From NCBI RefSeq assembly GCF_002029235.1, contig NZ_MZGV01000027.1, positions 1-63,335 on the forward strand: a stretch of 63,335 nt of DNA. The letters run 5' to 3'. How positions within the stretch are numbered: the stretch's first letter is position 1; every line of letters begins with the position of its first letter. Shown here one piece after another: positions 28,633 through 36,017 of this stretch. A program made the translations under genes and the position numbers. Below the pieces are notes generated by a model. The model was not told the origin of the DNA and did no database searches. It worked only from the letters and a program-made list of their open reading frames with translations. The DNA comes from Clostridium oryzae. GTDB taxonomy: Bacteria > Bacillota > Clostridia > Clostridiales > Clostridiaceae.

Positions 28633-28878
28633 AGTATCAAGAGAAAAGAGTAAAGTGAAGGAAGAAATTCTGCTTGTCGAGCAGAATTTCGGCTAATTGA
28701 TTTACTTACATTAAAAAGCAGCTTTTTATAATAAAGTTGTTTTCAAATAAAGAAAGAGTTTCTTTATTATATGTAGAGATATAATAAAAATCCAATGAAA
28801 TTCAGCACAGCTGAATTTCTTCCAAAACTTTTCTCTTTACTCTTAACTCTTTTCTCTTTACTCTTTTTTCTTTACTTA
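28622..28878. repeat. Palindromic intergenic repeat, copy 8 (complete element, two hairpins)
   Basis: A purine arm (28622-28662) overlaps the udk stop codon. A hairpin with GAAATTCTGC/GCAGAATTTC arms (28664-28690) is followed by a core of 106 bases. A second perfect hairpin with GAAATTCAGC/GCTGAATTTC arms (28797-28819) and a pyrimidine arm (28820-28878) complementary to the first complete it. The first 70 bases of core align with copy 7 (both have a TAATT-GATTTA-like start, AAAG-AG-TTTTT and AAATAAAGAAAG blocks), so the core is also part of the family. Confidence 0.87.
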
Positions 28879-28913
28879 TTTGAGGAATAAGGTTAAAATT
28901 AAAACATGAAAAG

Positions 28914-28961
28914 AAAAGGAGGTGAATCGTATCTTAGTGCAAGCACGTAGGATACGAAATG
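28914..28961 (+). promoter_or_regulatory. Hairpin between a perfect ribosome site and the DUF1292 start
   Basis: AAAAGGAGGTGA (28914-28925) is a full-length anti-SD match but lies about 35 bases before the ATG at 28959. Between them CGTATC (28928-28933) pairs with GATACG (28951-28956), and GTGC pairs with GCAC inside. Folding would bring the ribosome site to about six bases from the ATG and hide the weaker GTAGGA site. A 14-codon reading frame (28906-28950) also crosses the ribosome site. Confidence 0.5.
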
Positions 28962-29327
28962 CTAATGGATAAAGAATTGTTAAATGGCTGCGGCTGTGGT
29001 GATGAAGCATGTGGTTGTGGCGAACATGAACATGAGCATCATCATGATGATTGCGGTTGTGGCTGTGGCTGCGGAGAAGAGCATGAACATGGTCCCATCG
29101 TAGTTGACTTGGAAGATGAGGAAGGAAACGTTGTACACTGCGAAGTTGTCGATGGGTTTGAATATAAAGATAACGAATACGTTTTAGTTCAAAATCCAGA
29201 TGATGGTTCAATCTACTTATTTAAGGTAGTTGGTGAAGGCGAAGAAGGAGAACTTGTTGTCCCTGACGATGAAGAATTTGACGAAGTTACAGCATACTAT
29301 GAGGAAACTCTTTCTAAAGAGGATTAG
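28959..29327 (+). CDS. DUF1292 protein with Cys/His-rich metal-binding head
   Basis: A 122-residue acidic protein. The C-terminal part (about 45-122) is the DUF1292 (YrzB) domain, with IVVDLEDEEGNVVHCEVVDGFEYKDNEYVLVQNPDDGSIYLFKV as its typical beta-rich pattern. The head (residues 11-44) packs eight cysteines in CGC pairs and seven histidines in HEHEHHH and HEH clusters. That composition is that of metal-binding proteins (zinc, nickel or cobalt), though no known metallochaperone family is recognised. Predicted cytoplasmic. It is a single gene with an unusual structured translation start and its own perfect-palindrome terminator. The cellular role of DUF1292 is unknown to me. Confidence 0.85.
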   Translation: MLMDKELLNGCGCGDEACGCGEHEHEHHHDDCGCGCGCGEEHEHGPIVVDLEDEEGNVVHCEVVDGFEYKDNEYVLVQNPDDGSIYLFKVVGEGEEGELVVPDDEEFDEVTAYYEETLSKED

Positions 29328-29337
29328 ACTTTATTCT

Positions 29338-29370
29338 CTAGAGGACAATATATATTGTCCTCTTTTTTAA
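29338..29370 (+). terminator. Terminator after the DUF1292 gene
   Basis: AGAGGACAATAT and ATATTGTCCTCT arms form a perfect stem followed by six T. Confidence 0.92.
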
Positions 29371-29403
29371 TTTACATAATTTAGGATGCAAGGTAGGAAA
29401 GAT

Positions 29404-30060
29404 ATGAAAAAACTAGCGATGTTTGATGTGGACTATACCCTTACAAGTAAAGAAACTATGATAGAATTTTATAAATTTATGCTAAAAAGAAACATTAAAT
29501 ACATAAAGAATGTACCTGCAACGACAAAAGCTTCTTTATTGTATCTCGTTAAAGATAGAAATTTAAAGCTTTTTAAAGAATCATTTATGTCATTTATACA
29601 AGGAATAACCGAAGAAGAAATGGATCAAATAGTTCAAGAATTTTATGAGAAACGAATAAAAAATATACTATATAAAGACGGAATAGAAATGCTTAAGCAA
29701 TTAAAGTATGAAGGTTATGATGTGTATCTAATATCGGCTTCCCCTGAATTTTATCTTAAGACACTATATGAAATAAAAGAAGTAGATATGATAATAGGAA
29801 CGAGATATAAGGTAGACAACGGAATATATACCAGTCGTATAGTAGGAGAGAATTGTAAAGGCCAGGAAAAAGTTATACGATTAAAAAGTTATTTAGAGAG
29901 TAATGGTATAGAGGTTGACTATAAAAATTCTTTTATGTTTTCGGACTCCTTATCTGATCTTCCGCTGCTTAGACTTGCAGGAAAATCATTTCTCATAAAT
30001 TTTAAAAACGGAAAAGGTAAGGACTCCTACAGTGGTATAGGAATACTAAATTGGAAATAA
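29404..30060 (+). CDS. HAD-superfamily phosphatase (subfamily IB, SerB-like)
   Basis: A 218-residue hydrolase with motif I MFDVDYTLT (catalytic aspartates about residues 7 and 9), motif II YLISASPEFYLK, and motif IV FSDSLSDLPLL. The helical cap after motif I and the motif spacing match the IB group of phosphoserine-phosphatase-like enzymes, such as those acting on lysophosphatidic acid or phosphoethanolamine. The first aspartate-plus-two residue is aspartate, as needed for phosphatase chemistry. I took the ATG at 29404, with TAGGAAAG just before it, over ATG 29386. The substrate is unknown, and the gene stands alone between terminator-bounded units. Confidence 0.85.
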   Translation: MKKLAMFDVDYTLTSKETMIEFYKFMLKRNIKYIKNVPATTKASLLYLVKDRNLKLFKESFMSFIQGITEEEMDQIVQEFYEKRIKNILYKDGIEMLKQLKYEGYDVYLISASPEFYLKTLYEIKEVDMIIGTRYKVDNGIYTSRIVGENCKGQEKVIRLKSYLESNGIEVDYKNSFMFSDSLSDLPLLRLAGKSFLINFKNGKGKDSYSGIGILNWK

Positions 30061-30135
30061 TTAAAATAATAATATAAACTTCGATGAACTATTGTATTTT
30101 GCTCACCGGAGATATATAGAAAGAAGAGTTGGTTT

Positions 30136-30966
30136 ATGAGTGAATGTTTTAGTAAATTTTACATCAAGAATGGACAGCTAGTGGCACAGCAGAATTTTGA
30201 AAACGAAGATATGAGCAAGGACAAGAATGTTTATGAGGTGATCAGAATAGTTAATGGTATTCCCCTTTTTATGAGCCAGCATATGGATAGGCTTCGTAAC
30301 TCTGTGAAATTAGTAAATAAAATTATGCTGGAAGCTCCATCTCAAATCGCCTCAGAAATAGAAAGGCTCATAGCAAAAGAAAAAGTTGATCAAGGCAACG
30401 TGAAACTTATATTTAATTATGGAAAGACTGAAAATGTGTATTTATTCTTTATAAAACACAGCTATCCAACACAGGATATGTATAGGAATGGAGTAAACAC
30501 AATATTGTACCACGGTGAACGTGAAAATCCTAATGCTAAGGTAGTAAGTTTAGATTTTAGGAGAAAAGTAAATGATAAGATAGCTGAGAAGAAAGTTTAT
30601 GAAGCAATATTGGTTGATAATAATGGCTTTATAACAGAAGGAAGCAGATCAAATATTTTTATGCTATTGGATAAAAAGATTATAACTGCACCTCTTGAAA
30701 CTGTTCTGCCTGGAGTTACAAGGAGCGTTGTAATAGATATAATTAACAGCAAGAAATTTGAATTTGCTGAAGAAAAATTGCATTATAGCGATATTGAAAA
30801 ATTAGACGGGCTTTTTATAACTGGTACTTCTCCGCAAATTCTTCCGATAAATAAAGTAGATGATCAGTTATTTTCATCTGCAGAGAATAGTCTTGTAAAG
30901 GAATTAATGAAAGGCTATGAGCAGAAGATGACAGAAGATCTGAAAAACTATAAAGCGAATAGTTAA
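30136..30966 (+). CDS. Class IV aminotransferase (branched-chain/aminodeoxychorismate lyase-like)
   Basis: A 276-residue PLP enzyme of fold type IV. The PLP lysine is probably in DFRRKVNDKIAEKKVYEAILVDNNG, and the phosphate-binding region GFITEGSRSNIF, then APLETVLPGVTRSVV and the late LFITGTSPQILPI are all conserved. The family contains branched-chain aminotransferase, D-alanine aminotransferase and 4-amino-4-deoxychorismate lyase (PabC). The isolated position gives no pathway clue, and I cannot choose between them from sequence alone. It precedes the chemotaxis operon but is separated by a terminator and a sigma-D promoter. Confidence 0.85.
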   Translation: MSECFSKFYIKNGQLVAQQNFENEDMSKDKNVYEVIRIVNGIPLFMSQHMDRLRNSVKLVNKIMLEAPSQIASEIERLIAKEKVDQGNVKLIFNYGKTENVYLFFIKHSYPTQDMYRNGVNTILYHGERENPNAKVVSLDFRRKVNDKIAEKKVYEAILVDNNGFITEGSRSNIFMLLDKKIITAPLETVLPGVTRSVVIDIINSKKFEFAEEKLHYSDIEKLDGLFITGTSPQILPINKVDDQLFSSAENSLVKELMKGYEQKMTEDLKNYKANS

Positions 30967-31002
30967 AAGTGAAAGCCGGTTAATAATTGAGTAATACAGA
31001 AT

Positions 31003-31052
31003 TAAAAGTGCTGAAATTTGACTATATAGCTTCAAAAATTCAGCACTTTTCC
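31003..31052 (+). terminator. Terminator after the aminotransferase gene
   Basis: AAAAGTGCTGAA and TTCAGCACTTTT arms around a loop of about 24 bases, followed by a T/A-rich tail. Confidence 0.75.
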
Positions 31053-31104
31053 TTAATTATTATTGAGTATTTATTGCTTTTTTTAGATTTTATGAATTAT
31101 TTGG

Positions 31105-31131
31105 TAAAGATATTAAAAATAATTACGATAA
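31105..31131 (+). promoter_or_regulatory. Sigma-D (flagellar) promoter of the chemotaxis operon
   Basis: TAAA (31105-31108), a 15-base spacer and TACGATAA (31124-31131). Both boxes and the spacing are identical to those of the flagellin promoter at 49678-49704. Confidence 0.78.
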
Positions 31132-31237
31132 ATAAACAGCTAGGTAATAGTTGATTAAAAAATAAGTATAATTATATTAAAAAAATCACTGATATGTTAT
31201 ACTTAATGTATAAAAATGAATAGAGAGGTATAGTTCT

Positions 31238-33184
31238 ATGTCTGTGAAATATTATAAAGGTGATTCTTTGGAGAAATGTATAAATCAGGCTGTCGAAGAA
31301 TTGAAAATTTCTAAAGACGAATTAAAATATACAGTAGTGGAGAAAAAAGGTTTTTTTAAAAAAACCTATGTTATATCCGTAGAAGCTTCAGATGAAGAAA
31401 CTGTAAAAACGGAAGAAACAAACACTCTTGGGGAGAATGATGGGAGTGTATGGGTTAATAACGGAAAGATATTTGTAAAAAATGCAGCTCATAATGGAAG
31501 GCCTCCAGTTGTAATTCCTTCAGAAGGAATGATACTTATGGTCAATGGCGAAGAAGTTAAAAGGCAGATGGAAGTTAAAGGAAATGATGATATAGAATGC
31601 ATCATTGACAAAACCCAGGCTAAGAGATATTTGAACGTTAAAATAACTGACGATAAAATAGAAGCATATGTAGATGTAGAATATAAGCCGGAGACACTTT
31701 ATAAGCTTAAGGACGTAGAAAAAAGAAACAAATTATTGTTAGAAAAAGAAGTATTAGAGGAAAATTATCCGGATAAATTTACTGAGGAAGAAATTAAACA
31801 AGAACTTAGTAATTTAGGCGTAAAATATGGTATAATACAAGAAAATATATCAAAAGCTGTGGAAGGAACAAAAGGTGCATTGCTTATAGCTAAAGGCGTA
31901 GAGAAGATCGATGACACTGATGATGAAATTAAATATCTATTCAAGAGCAGTGCTGTAAAAACAAATGATGATAGCTTAAATGATAGAGTAGATTATAAGA
32001 ATATGAATTCCATCGATTCAGTGGAAAAAGGTGCTATTATTGCAGAGCATATACCTGGAGAAACTGGACAAGACGGCATTGATGTTTATGGTAATAAGAT
32101 ACCTAAAATACAAGGAAAACGAAAACCTTTGAAGACAGGAAAGGGCTGCATTCCAAAGGGAGAAAACGCTGTAATGTCTCTTGTAAACGGAAAACCTTCT
32201 ACCAGAAATGGAGTATTGAGTGTTAACGAAGTACATGAAGTTACCGGTGATGTAGATATCAAAAACGGAAACGTCAAATTTGTTGGAGATGTAAACATAA
32301 CTGGGGATGTGCAGGAAGGTATGGTGGTTGAAGCCGGAAATAATGTAACGATATCTAAAAACATCAATGGTGCTAAGGTTAGGGCCGATGGAAATGTGTA
32401 CATAAAAGGAAATATTATAGCTTCTAATGTAACTGCGGGAGGGGCGGATGTAATAGTTCAACGAAGGATAAAAGATCTTTCACTTCTTAAGGAGACATTA
32501 AAAAATATAGAGTTAGCTCTTAATGAAATTAAAGACCATAAATTACTTGGTACTGAAAAGCAGGATGGTGAAATAATTAAACTTCTTATCGATAGTAAGT
32601 TTAGAACTATTCTTAGGACGTGCATTCAAATTATAAATGATTATTCCTATGATGAAAGCAATGGACAGAGTAATGGCATTGTAAATTTTATCAAACAAAA
32701 ACTAATTGGACTTGGACCATTATCAATAAAACATGTGTCTGAATTTGATGTACTTTTGCAGAAGATAGATGAAAAGCTTGATAGTCTCAATAAAGAGGCT
32801 ATAATACCTGTTGTAGTTGAGATAGCTTATAGTCAAGACAGTACAGTATCAAGCTCTGGAGATGTTATAATCACAGGAAATGGTGAATACGTATCTAACA
32901 TTTCAGCGTATAACAGCATACAGTTTACTGATGAGCGAGCAATTGCCAGAGGAGGTACTCTAACGGCAGGAAATCAAATTAGATGCAAAACTGTAGGAAG
33001 TTCTGCAGGAGTTACAACTGTTCTGCAAGTTGAGAAGACCGGTAATATTTGGGCTTCTACAGTTTATCAGAACACTAGACTTATAGTTGGAACTCGCGAG
33101 TTTGTTGTGGACATGCCATGTAGAGAATTGCATGCATATTTAGATAAAGAAGGAGATTTGGCTGTAGATAAATTTAATTTGTAG
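31238..33184 (+). CDS. FapA-like DUF342 protein with Jag N-terminal domain
   Basis: A 648-residue protein. Residues about 1-52 match the Jag-N domain (SLEKCINQAVEELKISKDELKYTVVEKKGFFKKTY). A DUF342/FapA region follows, with the conserved GETGQDGIDVYGNKIP segment (about 275) and a beta-helical repeat with GDVDIKNGNVKFVGDVNITGDV (about 345). A coiled-coil insert lies at about 408-525. FapA-like proteins are linked to flagellar assembly or polar placement in other bacteria. It opens the chemotaxis operon here. A T7A7 palindrome in codons for GFFKK (31348-31367) is a likely slippage spot. Function in this genus is not established. Confidence 0.85.
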   Translation: MSVKYYKGDSLEKCINQAVEELKISKDELKYTVVEKKGFFKKTYVISVEASDEETVKTEETNTLGENDGSVWVNNGKIFVKNAAHNGRPPVVIPSEGMILMVNGEEVKRQMEVKGNDDIECIIDKTQAKRYLNVKITDDKIEAYVDVEYKPETLYKLKDVEKRNKLLLEKEVLEENYPDKFTEEEIKQELSNLGVKYGIIQENISKAVEGTKGALLIAKGVEKIDDTDDEIKYLFKSSAVKTNDDSLNDRVDYKNMNSIDSVEKGAIIAEHIPGETGQDGIDVYGNKIPKIQGKRKPLKTGKGCIPKGENAVMSLVNGKPSTRNGVLSVNEVHEVTGDVDIKNGNVKFVGDVNITGDVQEGMVVEAGNNVTISKNINGAKVRADGNVYIKGNIIASNVTAGGADVIVQRRIKDLSLLKETLKNIELALNEIKDHKLLGTEKQDGEIIKLLIDSKFRTILRTCIQIINDYSYDESNGQSNGIVNFIKQKLIGLGPLSIKHVSEFDVLLQKIDEKLDSLNKEAIIPVVVEIAYSQDSTVSSSGDVIITGNGEYVSNISAYNSIQFTDERAIARGGTLTAGNQIRCKTVGSSAGVTTVLQVEKTGNIWASTVYQNTRLIVGTREFVVDMPCRELHAYLDKEGDLAVDKFNL

Positions 33185-33195
33185 GAGGACTAAAA

Positions 33196-33651
33196 TTGGA
33201 TAAAGAAATAAAAATATTAGTTTTTACAGTAAATGATGAATATTATGCAGCAGATATAGGCGAGGTTGAAAGGATTATTGGCTATGAAAAACCAACTAAA
33301 CTTCCAGATACTCCTTCATTTACTGAAGGAGTAATAAATCATGAAGGGCATATATTAGCAGTAGTCAATTTAGCTAAGCGTTTTAAGCTCCCTGAAAATT
33401 CCGGAGCAAATGATAAAAAGATTATAGTAGTTAAGGGTGAAAATGAACAAGATAGTGTCGGAATTATTGTAGATTTAGTATCTGAAGTTAAAGATGTATT
33501 AGAAAGCAGTATAGAGTTACCAAAGGAATCTATTTCAGGAATTTCAAGAAGATATATCAAAGGACTCATAAAATTCGAAAACAAAATACTAATATTCTTA
33601 AATATGGGTTCAATTTTAACAGATGAAGAAAAAGAAGAGTTAATGCAGTGA
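33196..33651 (+). CDS. cheW: Chemotaxis coupling protein CheW (first copy)
   Basis: A 151-residue CheW domain protein that links chemoreceptors to CheA. The pattern EIKILVFTVNDEYYAADIGEVERIIGYEKPTKLPDTPSFTEGVINHEGHILAVVNLAKRFKL is typical, and GISRRYIKGLIKFENKILIFLNM matches the second half. TTG start at 33196, preceded by AGGAGG. It overlaps cheD by four bases. A second, shorter cheW lies at 39159, so the two may serve different receptor sets. Confidence 0.93.
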   Translation: MDKEIKILVFTVNDEYYAADIGEVERIIGYEKPTKLPDTPSFTEGVINHEGHILAVVNLAKRFKLPENSGANDKKIIVVKGENEQDSVGIIVDLVSEVKDVLESSIELPKESISGISRRYIKGLIKFENKILIFLNMGSILTDEEKEELMQ

Positions 33652-34145
33652 TAGATATGGAAACTAAAGAGATAAAAGTAGGAATAGCTGATTTAAATGT
33701 TACTACCTGTCCTGGAAAGATAATAACTGTCGGTTTAGGTTCGTGTATTGGTATAGCTATATATGATTTTAGCTTAAAACTCGGAGGCTTGGCGCATATA
33801 ATGCTTCCTGATAGCACGCAATTTAATAATGTAACTAACCCATATAAATTTGCTGATCTGGCAATACCTATTTTAATTGAAAAGTTAGAAAAAATGGGTG
33901 CCAAAAGAATAAACATGAAATCCAAAATTGCTGGCGGCGCTTCAATGTTTAATTTTTCTGATAAAAAGATGACTATGGATATCGGGAGCAGAAATGCAGC
34001 AGCAGTCAAAGTGGCTCTCGGCAAAGAAAATATCAAAATGCTTTCAGAGGATACAGGAGGAAATAGGGGAAGAACTATGATACTTGATGTTGAAACTGGA
34101 AAGGTGATGATTCGAACTGTAGGAATGCCAATTAAAGAGATCTAA
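33648..34145 (+). CDS. cheD: Chemoreceptor glutamine deamidase CheD
   Basis: A 165-residue CheD. The catalytic cysteine is in VGLGSCIGIAIYD and the histidine in GGLAHIMLP; NMKSKIAGGASMF and SRNAAAVKVAL are family blocks. It deamidates receptor glutamines and forms the CheC-CheD pair that tunes receptor adaptation. The GTG at 33648 overlaps the cheW stop; an ATG at 33657 is an alternative start. cheB follows directly. Confidence 0.95.
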   Translation: MIDMETKEIKVGIADLNVTTCPGKIITVGLGSCIGIAIYDFSLKLGGLAHIMLPDSTQFNNVTNPYKFADLAIPILIEKLEKMGAKRINMKSKIAGGASMFNFSDKKMTMDIGSRNAAAVKVALGKENIKMLSEDTGGNRGRTMILDVETGKVMIRTVGMPIKEI

Positions 34146-34158
34146 TGGGGTGATTAAG

Positions 34159-35220
34159 ATGAATATTATCAGAGTTATGGTAGTTGAAGATTCCGCACTA
34201 ATGAGAAAAATTATTTTAGATACTATTAACAGTGATCCCCATATGGAAGTTGTGAGTATTGCAAGAAACGGCAAAGAGTTTATGGAAAAACTAAATTCTG
34301 ATAAGCCGGATGTAATCACTCTTGATATACATATGCCTATAATGGACGGAATAGAGGTGCTTAAGGAATTGAGGGCAAAAGGTATTTCATTACCCGTTAT
34401 TGTGTTAAGCGGTGTTTCAGAGGCAGACACAAAACTTACAATGGAATGTCTGCATTATGGAGCGATTGATTTTATAGCTAAACCATCAGGGAATATGAAG
34501 TTTAATTTTGATAAATTGAGAGAAATGATGACTACTAAAATAAGGTTAGCCTACGAGGGAGCAGCACAAAATGTTCCGTTAACTGAAAAAGTAAAACTAG
34601 GGCATAATGCAGTAAATAGATTTGAAGCTAAAAACAAAGAAGCTTATGAAAAGAAAAGGATAGAAGCATTAGTTATGGGGGCTTCTACAGGAGGTCCTAA
34701 AGCATTATATTCAGTAATAACTGCTTTGCCAAAGGAATTAGGAATTCCAATACTTGTAGTTCAACATATGCCGGCAGGTTTTACAAAGGCTTTTGCTGAA
34801 AGATTAAATACTAATAGTAAGTTGAATGTGCTGGAGGCTGAAGATGGGCAAAGCATTTTAAAAAATACTGTTTATATTGCACCAGGAGGATATCATATGG
34901 AGGTGTCTTCCGATAAAAAGATACATTTAAATAAGGAACCTGCAATATGGGGAGTAAGACCTGCAGTTGATAAACTATTTATTTCTGCTTCCCATGTTTA
35001 TAAAAATACACTAATGAGTGTTGTACTTACAGGTATGGGCAAAGATGGAGCTGCTGGTACTGTAGAGATAAAGAAAAATGGAGGCTTTACAATATCTGAA
35101 GATGAGTCCACATGTACAATTTATGGAATGCCTAAGGCAGCATTTGAAACAGGTATGGTGGACGAGGTTGTACCACTTAATAAAGTTCCAAATGAAATAA
35201 TAAGAATAGTTACTAGTTAA
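34159..35220 (+). CDS. cheB: Protein-glutamate methylesterase CheB
   Basis: A 353-residue response regulator with an N-terminal receiver (VVEDSALMRK, phospho-aspartate in ITLDIHMPIMDG, LSGV and AKPSG) and a C-terminal methylesterase. The esterase shows the serine in GASTGGPKAL (about residue 178), VVQHMPAGFTKAFAERLN with the histidine, and GMGKDGAAG with the aspartate. It removes methyl groups from receptors. I took ATG 34159, six bases after GGGGTG, rather than GTG 34150. Its stop lies next to the cheR ribosome site. Confidence 0.96.
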   Translation: MNIIRVMVVEDSALMRKIILDTINSDPHMEVVSIARNGKEFMEKLNSDKPDVITLDIHMPIMDGIEVLKELRAKGISLPVIVLSGVSEADTKLTMECLHYGAIDFIAKPSGNMKFNFDKLREMMTTKIRLAYEGAAQNVPLTEKVKLGHNAVNRFEAKNKEAYEKKRIEALVMGASTGGPKALYSVITALPKELGIPILVVQHMPAGFTKAFAERLNTNSKLNVLEAEDGQSILKNTVYIAPGGYHMEVSSDKKIHLNKEPAIWGVRPAVDKLFISASHVYKNTLMSVVLTGMGKDGAAGTVEIKKNGGFTISEDESTCTIYGMPKAAFETGMVDEVVPLNKVPNEIIRIVTS

Positions 35221-35231
35221 TGGAGGAGCTT

Positions 35232-35999
35232 ATGGACTTTGAATACTTTGAAAAATGGGCATTGAAAGAGTTTGGAATAAATTTATCAGCGTACAAGCCT
35301 AACCAATTGCATAGGAGAATAAGCAGTCTCATGTCTAGGGTTGGTGTACCAAATTTAGATGAATACATGGTACTTTTAAAGAAAGATAGTGCTCAAAGGC
35401 AGAGATTCCTAGATTTCATAACTATAAATGTAACAGAATTCTTTAGGAATCCGGAAATATTTGAGGAATTGAGTGAAAAATTACAAACAGAACTTATTCC
35501 TAAAAATAGAAGCCTGAAAATTTGGAGTGCAGCTTGTTCTATAGGTGCAGAACCATATTCAATAGCTATATTGCTTAATGAAATAGACCCTAATGGAAGA
35601 CATAGTATTATTGCAACAGATATTGATTCGACTATTCTTGCTAGGGCAGAACAAGGAATTTATGATGCAACAGATATTAAAAATGTTAAACCACAATATT
35701 TAAATAAATATTTTACAAAACAAGAAAATAAATATAAAGTGGATGAAAAATTAAAAAAAATGGTGAAATTTAAGAAACACGACTTGATTCTTGATAGCTA
35801 TGAAAAAGAGTTTGACTTAATCGTATGCAGAAATGTAGTTATATATTTCAATCAAGATGTGAAAAATGCTATTTATACTAAATTTCAAAACTCACTGAAA
35901 AAAGGAGGAATGCTTTTCGTAGGTGCAACTGAAAGTATCTACAACTACAAAGATTTTAACTTTGAAAAAGCTTCTACATTTATGTACAGAAAGATATAG
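35232..35999 (+). CDS. cheR: Chemotaxis protein methyltransferase CheR
   Basis: A 255-residue S-adenosylmethionine-dependent enzyme that methylates chemoreceptor glutamates. The N-terminal helical part contains NQLHRRISSLMSRVG. The Rossmann part shows TEFFRNPEIF, KIWSAACSIGAEPYSIAI, and the ATDIDSTILARAEQGIY block; FDLIVCRNVVIYF is the family signature. ATG 35232 is preferred since GGAGGAG precedes it; an ATG at 35220 overlaps the cheB stop. Confidence 0.96.
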   Translation: MDFEYFEKWALKEFGINLSAYKPNQLHRRISSLMSRVGVPNLDEYMVLLKKDSAQRQRFLDFITINVTEFFRNPEIFEELSEKLQTELIPKNRSLKIWSAACSIGAEPYSIAILLNEIDPNGRHSIIATDIDSTILARAEQGIYDATDIKNVKPQYLNKYFTKQENKYKVDEKLKKMVKFKKHDLILDSYEKEFDLIVCRNVVIYFNQDVKNAIYTKFQNSLKKGGMLFVGATESIYNYKDFNFEKASTFMYRKI

Positions 36000-36017
36000 G
36001 GTTAGGAGGAAAACAAT

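Noticed and set aside
28937..28972. 11-codon GTG reading frame in the DUF1292 leader
   Set aside because: The ribosome site is 13 bases away and the peptide is not recognisable; kept only as part of the hairpin discussion.
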